A stretch of 64,000 nucleotides of DNA, taken from the NCBI RefSeq assembly GCF_030813415.1, contig NZ_JAUSUF010000002.1, forward strand, positions 310,001-374,000, given 5' to 3'. The DNA is from Eubacterium multiforme. GTDB lineage: Bacteria; Bacillota; Clostridia; Clostridiales; Clostridiaceae. Below are positions 8,283-15,838 of the stretch, in pieces (positions within the stretch are counted from its first letter, which is position 1; the number at the start of each line of letters is the position of its first letter). The notes beneath the pieces are model-generated. The model was not told where the DNA came from. It searched no databases and was given only the letters and a program-made list of their open reading frames with translations. The translations under genes were made by a program, and so were the position numbers.

Positions 8283-8348
8283 CAATGGAAATGAGTTTTA
8301 GGTCTTCATTCCGACCAATGGAATTGGGTTTTACGTCTCCAATCCGAC
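8283..8348. repeat. Two tandem 33-bp units, each containing a hairpin
   Basis: Units 8283-8315 and 8316-8348 both begin CAATGGAA and end TCCGAC. Each holds a 7-bp stem with a bulged A and a loop of GTTTTA-GTCT. The stems differ at two positions and both changes are compensated (A-T to T-A, and A-T to G-C). On the minus strand the region is also an open frame with an 11-residue repeat and no start codon, ending at the terminator 8230-8257. It may be a decayed gene or an RNA/protein-binding element. Confidence 0.65.
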
Positions 8349-8418
8349 TATTTTAATACATTTCTAAATTCAATTTTTCTCTTAGTTTATGTTTATCACA
8401 TTTGTGATTAAATTACTA

Positions 8419-8528
8419 CTTTTTTAGCTCTTCACTTAATGGTAGAAATTCACCGCTTTTTTAGTTCTCATTTATCGGCTGAGATTCACCACTTTTTTAA
8501 CTCTTCACTTACTGGTAGAAGTTCACCG
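8419..8528. repeat. Tandem 36-37-bp repeat, three copies plus a degenerate fourth
   Basis: Units at 8419-8455, 8456-8491 and 8492-8528 each begin CTTTTTTA and end TTCACC(G/A). A degenerate fourth follows at 8529. On the minus strand each unit reads approximately S-G-E-x-x-P-x-S-E-E-L-K-K before meeting a stop or frame change, so the array may be the decayed repeat region of a former coding sequence. The 650-bp stretch 8065-8710 contains no intact gene that I can see. Confidence 0.7.
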
Positions 8529-8710
8529 CTTTTATTACTTACATTAATCACTTATTAAAAAAAATTCAATACTTTTTTTAAATCAATATTAATTAGCTGA
8601 TTTTTCTGTTGTCTGCCAACTGTATACAATTAAATTATACAAATCTTTCAGGTTTTTAAAGTATCAGCTACACTTATAATTTATATTATACTACAAATTT
8701 ATTTATTATA

Positions 8711-8914
8711 CTATACATTAATTACATCAATAGAACTAATACTACCTACTTTTAAATATTTGCCTTTATTTATTTTTATAAAATCACTACTTAATTTAGA
8801 TCCTATTTTTTGCCCAAAACTATTTTTAATATCTTCAAATAATTTTGACTTTAAATATGAAAAATCTCCTTCAAAGTCAAATATATCACCATTATTTATT
8901 TTAATTTTTATCAT
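8711..8914 (-). CDS. 67-aa hypothetical protein
   Basis: Begins MIKIKINNGDIFDFEGDFSY and ends 'YLKVGSISSIDVINV'. The alternating pattern suggests a small beta-rich domain resembling the short ligand- or RNA-binding folds common in phage accessory proteins. It starts one base after the stop of the 30-codon gene at 8916-9008, so translation is probably coupled. I do not recognise the family. Confidence 0.6.
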   Translation of the reverse strand: MIKIKINNGDIFDFEGDFSYLKSKLFEDIKNSFGQKIGSKLSSDFIKINKGKYLKVGSISSIDVINV

Positions 8915-8915
8915 A

Positions 8916-9008
8916 CTATCTTCTCTCCTTTTTAAGTTCTAACTTTTCACAAAATTTTACTATTTCTTCTTTTGTATATGCAAATTTTTCTATAATATCT
9001 TTATTCAT
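8916..9008 (-). CDS. 30-aa peptide translationally coupled to the downstream gene
   Basis: The frame MNKDIIEKFAYTKEEIVKFC..KKERR has an AAAGGAG site about ten bases before ATG 9008. Its TAG is followed by one base and then the ATG of the 67-aa gene. It is charged and helical with no membrane segment. It could be a real microprotein or mainly a device to deliver ribosomes to the next start. Confidence 0.45.
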   Translation of the reverse strand: MNKDIIEKFAYTKEEIVKFCEKLELKKERR

Positions 9009-9079
9009 ATATTCATTTCTCCTTTTTTTGTTTTTATTTATAATCATTTACGAGTATTTTAATTAAAATTATATAATCT

Positions 9080-9421
9080 TTAAACAATAATTATTTCTGG
9101 CTTAATACTTAACTTTATTTCTCTATCTATCTTTTCCATCACAAACTGTCTATTTTCAATTTTTAATTTTTTATTTTCTTTTTTTAATTTTCCTATTTCT
9201 TCATTAATAGCTTTTTCTGTTACATCAGCTAATAAATTATATTTGTCTTTATATAATTTTTTATCTCTTTCTAATTCTTCCATTGCCTCTAAGCCTTTAA
9301 CTTCAAGAACTTCTAAATCTTTCATTAACCCATTTATAATAGTACTAAGATATTCTATCTTTTTATCTTTCTCTTTAATATTTTCTTCTAATTCTTTTAT
9401 TCTCACAATATTTTTATTCAT
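9080..9421 (-). CDS. Coiled-coil hypothetical protein
   Basis: About 113 aa from ATG 9421, which has AGGAG eight bases upstream; an in-frame extension to 9448 lacks a site. The sequence is almost entirely heptad coiled coil with abundant K and E (for example 'IKELEENIKEKDKKIEYL', 'IGKLKKENKKLKIENRQF'). It resembles small scaffold-like coiled-coil proteins of phages. The function is unknown. A nested hairpin structure (9457-9549) precedes it. Confidence 0.65.
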   Translation of the reverse strand: MNKNIVRIKELEENIKEKDKKIEYLSTIINGLMKDLEVLEVKGLEAMEELERDKKLYKDKYNLLADVTEKAINEEIGKLKKENKKLKIENRQFVMEKIDREIKLSIKPEIIIV

Positions 9422-9456
9422 TATAAATCTCCTCATTTCTTTTTTCATTTTTATGC

Positions 9457-9549
9457 TTAAAGGGATAAGTGGGTAAACTACTCCACTACTTATCCTAAAT
9501 AAGACAAGATATGCTAATATATTTTCTTAGGGTAAAATTACCCCTTTAA
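9457..9549. other. Nested inverted repeats upstream of the coiled-coil gene
   Basis: The outer arms TTAAAGGG (9457-9464) and CCCTTTAA (9542-9549) enclose GGATAAGT (9463-9470)/ACTTATCC (9488-9495) and GGGTAA/TTACCC. The outer and first inner stems share two bases, so they compete. On the minus strand this would be the leader of the gene starting at 9421, directly after a terminator hairpin. Confidence 0.4.
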
Positions 9550-9559
9550 ACATAAAAAA

Positions 9560-9588
9560 GATAGGCTAATGTAAGAAGTTAGCCTATC
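9560..9588 (-). terminator. Strong Rho-independent terminator
   Basis: GATAGGCTAA (9560-9569) pairs perfectly with TTAGCCTATC (9579-9588); six T residues follow on the minus strand. It would stop minus-strand transcription leaving the early operon. Confidence 0.75.
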
Positions 9589-9762
9589 ATATAATTTATT
9601 CAACATTTTATACTATTTAAAAAGAAGGTGAGGTTTGAACTCACTACAAAAACATTGACAAAAACTTACCTGTAATAAATGTACGTTATATTTTATAAAA
9701 AATCTAATCATTTAAAATTAGACTTTTATTATCTTTTTATATTCTCTCTTGTTTAAAAAGGG

Positions 9763-10050
9763 AAAAGATAGCTACTAAAATTCACTATCTTTTGAAAGTT
9801 TACAGATTTATTTTAAACCTTCATAACAAATAGGCACAAGGGAACGGAGTGACCTAAGCCTATTAATGTAGCAAGAACTTACATTATCTAAATTCTATTT
9901 CTTTTTTCATAATTGCTGTATTGAACTGACGCACACTTTCCTTGCGGAGAAGTGTTTGCCTTATGAACAACTATCGTTGTCCATAAATAATTTATTATAA
10001 ATTTTGCCCCCCTTTCCCTAATAATAATTTTTTATTAGAAAAGGGGGGGC
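9763..10050 (+). ncRNA. Candidate structured RNA, hairpin-rich intergenic stretch
   Basis: No credible coding frame is seen in 9590-10057. Perfect hairpins follow one another: AAAAGATAG/CTATCTTTT (9763-9793), AATAGGC/GCCTATT (9829-9864), AATGTA/TACATT (9865-9885), ACACTT/AAGTGT (9933-9955), ACAAC-TATC-GTTGT (9967-9980), and a GC-rich plus-strand terminator ending at 10050. The loops are less AT-rich than the surroundings (for example GGGAACGGAGTGACC). I cannot match it to a known RNA family. The strand is inferred from the terminator; the 5' end is not defined. Confidence 0.4.
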
Positions 10051-10055
10051 ATTTT
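10006..10055 (+). terminator. Strong GC-rich terminator, plus-strand polarity
   Basis: GCCCCCCTTT (10006-10015) pairs with AAAGGGGGG-C (10040-10050) with a further CTAATAA/TTATTAG stem inside. The T-run (ATTTTTATT) is on the plus strand, so it ends plus-strand transcription facing the ATPase gene that ends at 10058. The stem alone may also stabilise the 3' end of the minus-strand operon. Confidence 0.75.
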
Positions 10056-10057
10056 TA

Positions 10058-11947
10058 TTATGCTATATATTCACCTTTCTTTTTAGTTTTATGAAATTCA
10101 AACCATTCCTTTATAATACAATGCTTTTCACGAACTTTATCTATTTGTTTTTTAGTTAACCCACTTCCTTTTATCAAATCTTTCATCTTTATTATTTTTC
10201 CTTTATCTAAGTTTTTCAGATATTCAAGTAAAATTTGTGGATTAGTTTTTTCTTTACCTTCATTTGCTTTTCTATTTATTAATTTTTCTTCTTTAAAAAT
10301 ATTTGGTGTATGTTCTTCTAGCTTTGCATTTACTACATCAGCTACTTTCCTAGTAATATTATTTAAATATGAAGCACATAAAATAAATATATTACACAAT
10401 TCTGTATTGCTGAAATGCCTACATTTAATTCTCATTATATTTTGTATAGTATCAACTATTAAATCACTTTCCATAATTTCTTGCATTTTATCATTTTCAA
10501 AAATACCTTCCTTATTTTCAATAATATTTTTTATTTCTAATGAAATTTCATCTTGATCAATTATTTTATTCCATTTTTTATCTATATTAGTTAACGCTAT
10601 ATATTTTATTAAATAAACATAATTTGATTTTCTATTCATTCCAATTTGAGCCATAGAACTAAAAGCATTCCAATCATTTTTCCCTTTTATATCACCAAAA
10701 TAAGCTATATTCTTTGTATTTAATTTTCTAGAAAACTCTTGAAAAATGCCTCTTTTCTTACCATATGTAGCAACAAATAAATTATCGCCTAAACTATTTA
10801 TGTATTTAGATATGGTTTCTATATGATTTTCTTTCTTAAGTAAAGAATTTTGACTGGTTGATGTTAGTATATGATGTATTTTTATATCACTTTCTTTTGT
10901 ATCATTACTTTTAAATAATTCAAATCTATCTGACATATTGTATTCTATATCATATTTTGCAGTAGCATCAAAAATAATATTTTTACATTTATCTATATCA
11001 AACTTATCAATATTATTTCTTATTAATATTAATTGCCTTGCATTACTTTGTATACTATCGCTAGGACTTACAAATAAACAACCATTTTTATTAATATCTT
11101 TCAAACATTCTATATCATTATATATTTTTGTAGTTGCATATTTTTCTAATATCTCAAAAAACTTTTTATCTAAAGCTTTACTAAATAATACATCTGTTCC
11201 ATCACCAGAAATCCAATTCAAGTCATATTCAGTATAATTCTTTCTTAAATTATATAAATGATTGCGTATCTGTTCCCAATAATCAATTAGATATTCTTTT
11301 TCCTCCCCTTTTGGTAATTCTTCTAACCCCTTACTAATATCAGATAAATATTTTTCGTTAATTATATCAGTAGTAATTATGTAAGGCTTCTCATCAATCA
11401 ACTTTATTGATCTTTTTCCTTTTTCCCACTCATATAATAAATTTCTTTCTTTTTCTTTCATTTTAAAATATTTTTGTGTTGAAATTAATACTATTGGATA
11501 TTTCTTTTGTTGTTCAAGTTGCTTATTAAATTCAATTCTTGTATTTTTATATAATTGCTCTTCATCTGATTTTTCATATTTCATAAAATAACATATGTCT
11601 TCTAAACCTTTATAATTATTTATATCTTCTAATCTATCTAATTTATCAGTTACCACTATAACTCCATTACTCTCTAACATCTTGCTATCCTTAGGAAGTC
11701 CAAAATAAAAATAATTATTTACTAAATTATTTAAAATAGATTTTATAAGTGTGGTTTTTCCTATGCCACACCTATTGTAATTTACATATATTTTATCTTT
11801 TTCACAATTAAAAATCTTATCTATTATTTCATTTGCAAAATCCTCTTGTTTATCATTTATTCTATCCATTTTATTTTTATATTCTTTTACCATACTTTCT
11901 TTTTTAAATTTTAATTTTCTTTCATTAAAATTAGGTCGCTTTTTCAT
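10058..11947 (-). CDS. Phage P-loop ATPase, helicase-like
   Basis: 629 aa. A Walker A motif is at residues 60-67 ('CGIGKTTL'), a Walker-B-like 'IKLIDEKPY' lies near 180, and 'NIIFDATAKYD' near 325 resembles helicase motif III-type segments. The middle holds two RecA-like parts, and the C-terminal 60 residues form a basic helix-turn-helix-like region ('IIKMKDLIKGSGLTKKQIDK'). It is the last large gene of the early operon, downstream of the RNA polymerase-like gene. A role as helicase or primase-associated ATPase in phage DNA metabolism is inferred. No other replicative helicase is visible in the window. Confidence 0.6.
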   Translation of the reverse strand: MKKRPNFNERKLKFKKESMVKEYKNKMDRINDKQEDFANEIIDKIFNCEKDKIYVNYNRCGIGKTTLIKSILNNLVNNYFYFGLPKDSKMLESNGVIVVTDKLDRLEDINNYKGLEDICYFMKYEKSDEEQLYKNTRIEFNKQLEQQKKYPIVLISTQKYFKMKEKERNLLYEWEKGKRSIKLIDEKPYIITTDIINEKYLSDISKGLEELPKGEEKEYLIDYWEQIRNHLYNLRKNYTEYDLNWISGDGTDVLFSKALDKKFFEILEKYATTKIYNDIECLKDINKNGCLFVSPSDSIQSNARQLILIRNNIDKFDIDKCKNIIFDATAKYDIEYNMSDRFELFKSNDTKESDIKIHHILTSTSQNSLLKKENHIETISKYINSLGDNLFVATYGKKRGIFQEFSRKLNTKNIAYFGDIKGKNDWNAFSSMAQIGMNRKSNYVYLIKYIALTNIDKKWNKIIDQDEISLEIKNIIENKEGIFENDKMQEIMESDLIVDTIQNIMRIKCRHFSNTELCNIFILCASYLNNITRKVADVVNAKLEEHTPNIFKEEKLINRKANEGKEKTNPQILLEYLKNLDKGKIIKMKDLIKGSGLTKKQIDKVREKHCIIKEWFEFHKTKKKGEYIA

Positions 11948-11964
11948 ATCTGCTCTATCACTCC

Positions 11965-12162
11965 TTATTTTTTATTCAATTTATCTCTTAAATTACATAT
12001 TTCATCAAAAGCAACTTTGAATCTATCTGTATATTTAAAACTATATACCTTATTACCAGCTTCAAATTTATCATCATATGTATAAAATTCTTCTCCAGTT
12101 GTATACGCTATTGCGAGTGCTAAAGCTTTATTCCTAATTATATAAAATTTTTTATCATTCAT
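11965..12162 (-). CDS. 65-aa hypothetical protein of clostridial phages
   Basis: Begins MNDKKFYIIRNKALALAIAY and ends 'FDEICNLRDKLNKK'; contains 'YTYDDKFE-GNKVYSFKYT'. Short proteins with this FYIIRNKALALAI opening are frequent in clostridial prophages, but I know of no function. It sits between the polymerase-like gene and the ATPase, 17 bp ahead of the latter, with a good GGAG site. Confidence 0.7.
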   Translation of the reverse strand: MNDKKFYIIRNKALALAIAYTTGEEFYTYDDKFEAGNKVYSFKYTDRFKVAFDEICNLRDKLNKK

Positions 12163-12209
12163 ATTTTAATTCTCCTTTTTATTTAATCAACTTTTAGACT
12201 AATACCGTC

Positions 12210-12249
12210 CATAACCAAAAGGTGAAGGGGCAGGATTGCCCTGTAACCT
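12210..12249. repeat. 40-bp direct repeat, copy A
   Basis: Identical at 39 of 40 positions to 15786-15825. It begins CATAACC, contains GGTGAAGGGGCAGGATTGCC and ends GTAACCT. Internal dyads AGGT/ACCT and GGGCA-loop-TGCCC give a hairpin on either strand; there is no T-run. This copy starts two bases after the stop of the polymerase-like gene. Both copies are far more GC-rich than the surroundings. Confidence 0.9.
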
Positions 12250-12251
12250 TC

Positions 12252-15200
12252 TTACTTCTCAATTATCTTAACTTCTATTTGTATACTTTTCTTGTTAACC
12301 TTATAATCTAATATTTCTATTTTTTTATAATCTTCTATTAATCCTTTTTTGTCTTTATATAATTCTAATTTTTCATTATTTTTATTTATTAGATATTCTC
12401 CATTAACGGTTAATATATCACCTTCATTAACCACTATGTCTTCTCCTAAACGTTTAAAACTTAGTTTGATAGTTTTATTACCTAACCTTTTTTCATAGCC
12501 TATTATATCTTTATTTATCAATTTATTATCTTCTATATTTGATTTTATCTTTCTATATTTCTTAAACAACCAATCTATATCTCCATTTTTATCTTCTATA
12601 TAATTTTTTGCTAAGTCTTTATAGTTTTTCCTTATACAAGTTTCTATTGTATTCCAAGCTATATCTAACATAAAAGTAACACTAACTTCTGCTGATAATA
12701 AATTATATACTATATCATTTAATTCTAAATTTTTAGTAATTTCTCTATACTCATTTATAAAATACAAATTACTAATACTAAATGCTTCTTTATTTGTATA
12801 CTCATCTTCATCTAAATTGAATTTTGCTCTAATCCACTCAATATTAGAATGATTAGGTGTTTTACTCTTTAAATATTTACCACTAAACTCAGAATATAAA
12901 CTTTGCAATTCTTTATTTAACATTCCACTCTTTTTACTATGATTTTTTAATTCTTCATGCAATATATTCTTTTTAGTTGATGTATTACATTTTTTATCTA
13001 ATTCACTTTTATAGTTATCTTTTCCATTCTTTAAAGTTAAATTTTTCTTTAATAATGTTCCTGCTATTCTTTTACCATTTATATCTAATGAAGTTCTATA
13101 ATTAGAAGTTCTCTTCTTTTTACACTTCCCCAAATAGCACATAAAACTTGGTTTTTTCATCTTATTATATTCTTTCAAATATTTTAATTCCTTTGTAGGA
13201 AACTTTAAAGTTTTAGGAGCATCAATGGCCATCATACTTAACTCTACTGCGCAATAACTATCTACTGACATATCAAAAAATCTTTCTTTAATTAACTTTC
13301 TTTGTTTTTCTTTATCCCAATCTTTTTGAAATTCTATTTCTCCGTTTTCTAATAATTTTTTAAGTTTTTTATTATATAGAATTCTATGTTCATCTAACGT
13401 GTTGTCTCTTGCATCTGCATATTCATCTTCTTTATTAGAATTTAAATATTCCCATGTTTCTTTTCCAAAACGTCTTATACCATCTTCTACAAGCAAGTCT
13501 TTCCAACTATATTCAACAAGTTTGCCATTTTCTTTGTCCTCTTTTTTATAATAATAAGAACTTTGTGAATAACTATTTATTATGCTTGTACAATTAGCTA
13601 TTTTTCCAATCAAATTTCCTGAACTAGCAACTTCATTTTCCCACCTTTGCTCTTTTGTATATTTATGTTTTGGAGAATCTTCTTTACCATCACTTAAGTT
13701 AACAAAAACTTTATCGGGAATAACTACAGAATTATATATTAGCTTATTTTTTGTTATTAAATTACCATCACCATCAAAATCCATTCCACTCATTTTCATA
13801 GCTGTATCATCTTTTTGATTATAAAAAATTAATTCTGATGTATAGTCTTCTAACCATTTATTTATATTTTCTTTATCAACTATTTCTGTTCTTTGTATTT
13901 CTTGAAAACAAGCTATAGGATTTCTACTCATTACAACCTTTTCTTTATTCCATTTTGGTATATAATACTCTCTTTCTTGTAATCCATTATCACATGTATC
14001 TCTAGTCATAATCCAATTACAAAACGATATAGGACAACATGCTGCTAATTTATATCCACCTTCAATATAAAATTTTCCTCCTGCTGCTTGTGATATTTTT
14101 TTAGTTATCATATTCTGTATTATTTCTCTTATGTTTTTCATTTTTAACGCTTTTGTACCTAATGTCTGTAATAAAAATTGTACTTTTGTACTTGCATTTA
14201 ATCCTTCACTTATCATTTCTTCATCTTTTTTAATAGTTATATCATTAGCCATATCTCCCATAAATAGTCTTATTGAATCTATATCATAATCTAATATCTT
14301 TTTATAATATGTTTCTGTAGGATTGCTTAATTCCTCAATTTCTTGTGGTGTGATTGCTATATTATTTAATAATTGATAATTCGCTAAGGTGTGAGTCTTG
14401 AGCTTTTTAGGATTTTTATTAGTTTTGGTTATATATAAATTATTAATTATTGTTTTATATTTATCATCAAAATTATCTTTTGAATTTTGCCACTCATCTA
14501 AATTAGTCCAATTTTTTAACCATTTAACTTGAGATTCAGTTAAAATAAAATCTACATTAGTATCTTTCCAGTTACCTTTATAATCTTTTATGTCAAAACC
14601 ATTTTTAGACTTTTTAATAAAATCAGTATCTTCTATATAATTTTCTTTAAAATATTTATTCCAATCAAAACGTAAACATAAGCCTTTAATAGCTAGTCCA
14701 TTGTATCCTCTAATAATAGCAAAATCTACTCTATGATCTTTTTTTAATTGTTTCTGTATAATATTAGCCATATTATTACTCATTAATCCAAATCCATCAA
14801 AAATGGTATGTTCATATGCTTTTGGATCTGAATCTGGTGTTATATCTACAGTTTCACTATAATCTTTATTTTTAAATGCTATATAGTTATTAGTTAAATA
14901 TGTATATGATTCTTCTGGAAGTACAATAAAGCTAAAATTATGATTAATTTTATATGTGCCTGATGTTGCTAATCCAAGCCTTGCAGTAACATCTTTTACT
15001 ATTGCAAATTCATCTTTATTTTCCCATTCTTTTGATTTGCCTAGACTTAATATATCTTCTAGCTTATCTTTAAATCCTTCAAATTCTTTTTTTATAAATA
15101 TGTATTCTAATTTATATCCTTCATTCTCATTTTCTTCTGCTTTCTGCATATTTGGCGAAGTTAATAACGGCAAATAATCTATATAATTATAAGTTATTCC

Positions 15201-15395
15201 TTCTTTTAAAGTTTCTAATTCTTCCCCTTTTTTTAATATCACTTTTATTAATTCGCCTATATGTTCTCCATCTTTAAATTCTTTGTTTAAATATATCTCT
15301 AATGCCTCTATTATTACATTCTGACTTAATGCTATCTCTTTTAAAATTTCTCTATCTCTTACATAATCTATCTTATATTGTTTCTGTTTTTTCAA
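12252..15395 (-). CDS. YonO/QDE-1-like single-chain RNA polymerase
   Basis: 1,047 aa. Four family motifs occur in order: 'FDGFGLMS' (about 199-206, compare DGxGxIS), 'IRGYNGLAIKGLCLRFDW' (228-245, compare IRxxGxKGxL), 'SRNPIACFQEIQ' (490-501, compare RNPxxHPxDI), and the catalytic 'MDFDGDGN' (538-545; D539, D541 and D543 would hold Mg2+). This is the signature of the double-psi-beta-barrel RNA polymerases typified by SPbeta phage YonO (a DNA-dependent RNA polymerase) and eukaryotic RdRP/QDE-1. Likely role: transcription of phage genes independent of host RNAP. Template preference cannot be read from sequence. It is longer than YonO (about 900 aa). Confidence 0.85.
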   Translation of the reverse strand: MKKQKQYKIDYVRDREILKEIALSQNVIIEALEIYLNKEFKDGEHIGELIKVILKKGEELETLKEGITYNYIDYLPLLTSPNMQKAEENENEGYKLEYIFIKKEFEGFKDKLEDILSLGKSKEWENKDEFAIVKDVTARLGLATSGTYKINHNFSFIVLPEESYTYLTNNYIAFKNKDYSETVDITPDSDPKAYEHTIFDGFGLMSNNMANIIQKQLKKDHRVDFAIIRGYNGLAIKGLCLRFDWNKYFKENYIEDTDFIKKSKNGFDIKDYKGNWKDTNVDFILTESQVKWLKNWTNLDEWQNSKDNFDDKYKTIINNLYITKTNKNPKKLKTHTLANYQLLNNIAITPQEIEELSNPTETYYKKILDYDIDSIRLFMGDMANDITIKKDEEMISEGLNASTKVQFLLQTLGTKALKMKNIREIIQNMITKKISQAAGGKFYIEGGYKLAACCPISFCNWIMTRDTCDNGLQEREYYIPKWNKEKVVMSRNPIACFQEIQRTEIVDKENINKWLEDYTSELIFYNQKDDTAMKMSGMDFDGDGNLITKNKLIYNSVVIPDKVFVNLSDGKEDSPKHKYTKEQRWENEVASSGNLIGKIANCTSIINSYSQSSYYYKKEDKENGKLVEYSWKDLLVEDGIRRFGKETWEYLNSNKEDEYADARDNTLDEHRILYNKKLKKLLENGEIEFQKDWDKEKQRKLIKERFFDMSVDSYCAVELSMMAIDAPKTLKFPTKELKYLKEYNKMKKPSFMCYLGKCKKKRTSNYRTSLDINGKRIAGTLLKKNLTLKNGKDNYKSELDKKCNTSTKKNILHEELKNHSKKSGMLNKELQSLYSEFSGKYLKSKTPNHSNIEWIRAKFNLDEDEYTNKEAFSISNLYFINEYREITKNLELNDIVYNLLSAEVSVTFMLDIAWNTIETCIRKNYKDLAKNYIEDKNGDIDWLFKKYRKIKSNIEDNKLINKDIIGYEKRLGNKTIKLSFKRLGEDIVVNEGDILTVNGEYLINKNNEKLELYKDKKGLIEDYKKIEILDYKVNKKSIQIEVKIIEK

Positions 15396-15438
15396 TACTA
15401 TCTTTTCCCCTTTTAATTTTATATTTTCAATTTAATTA

Positions 15439-15741
15439 TTAAGCTTGTATCTTACTCCGATACAAGCCATTTATATTATTTTTCTTTTCCTTCATATAAT
15501 CAAATTTAGATATTATGGTTTCAAGTTTCTCTATATATTCATGATTTATATTTCCTTCTCCATTTATCCAGTTTTCTTCATATCTTAATTCATATAAATT
15601 AAATAGTTTATCTTTAATACTGCAATTTTCTAAATTTTTCTCTTTTATAAATTCTTTTTCTTCATATGTTAATGGTTGCATACTTTCATAAACATATTTT
15701 TCCTCTTTAAATTTTTGTTCTCTTTCTAATAAATCTTCCAT
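15439..15741 (-). CDS. 100-aa hypothetical protein upstream of the RNA polymerase-like gene
   Basis: Begins MEDLLEREQKFKEEKYVYES; acidic and helical, no membrane segment, AAGGAG site nine bases before ATG 15741. It lies 43 bp upstream of the polymerase-like gene and inside the interval bracketed by the 40-bp repeats, so it is probably co-transcribed with the polymerase and may act with it (for example as a specificity or regulatory partner). That link rests only on position. Family not recognised. Confidence 0.65.
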   Translation of the reverse strand: MEDLLEREQKFKEEKYVYESMQPLTYEEKEFIKEKNLENCSIKDKLFNLYELRYEENWINGEGNINHEYIEKLETIISKFDYMKEKKNNINGLYRSKIQA

Positions 15742-15785
15742 TTTAACGTCTCCTTTTTATTTTTAATTATTTTATTATCTCTACT

Positions 15786-15825
15786 CATAACCGAAAGGTG
15801 AAGGGGCAGGATTGCCCTGTAACCT
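15786..15825. repeat. 40-bp direct repeat, copy B
   Basis: Second copy of the element at 12210-12249 (one difference, CCG versus CCA). It lies 14 bp after the ParB-like stop and 45 bp before the 100-aa gene. The same hairpin potential is present (AGGT/ACCT outer, GGGCA/TGCCC inner; ACC-GAAA-GGT on the plus strand). Together the two copies bracket 3.5 kb holding exactly the 100-aa gene and the polymerase gene. Confidence 0.9.
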
Positions 15826-15838
15826 CATTACTTTAGAT

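Noticed and set aside
8283..8528. Short repeats suggesting a CRISPR array.
   Set aside because: The units are directly adjacent without unique spacers, vary in length, and there are no cas genes in the window.
9625..9650. A tRNA T-arm-like segment (GTGAG-GTTTGAA-CTCAC).
   Set aside because: The loop is shifted by one base from the tRNA pattern, and no acceptor, D or anticodon arm can be fitted around it. It is only a small inverted repeat.
12210..12249. The 40-bp element as an integron attC site.
   Set aside because: The required RYYYAAC/GTTRRRY core boxes are not present at both ends and no integron integrase is seen.
12210..12249. The 40-bp element as a Rho-independent terminator.
   Set aside because: A hairpin is possible, but no T-run follows on either strand in either copy.
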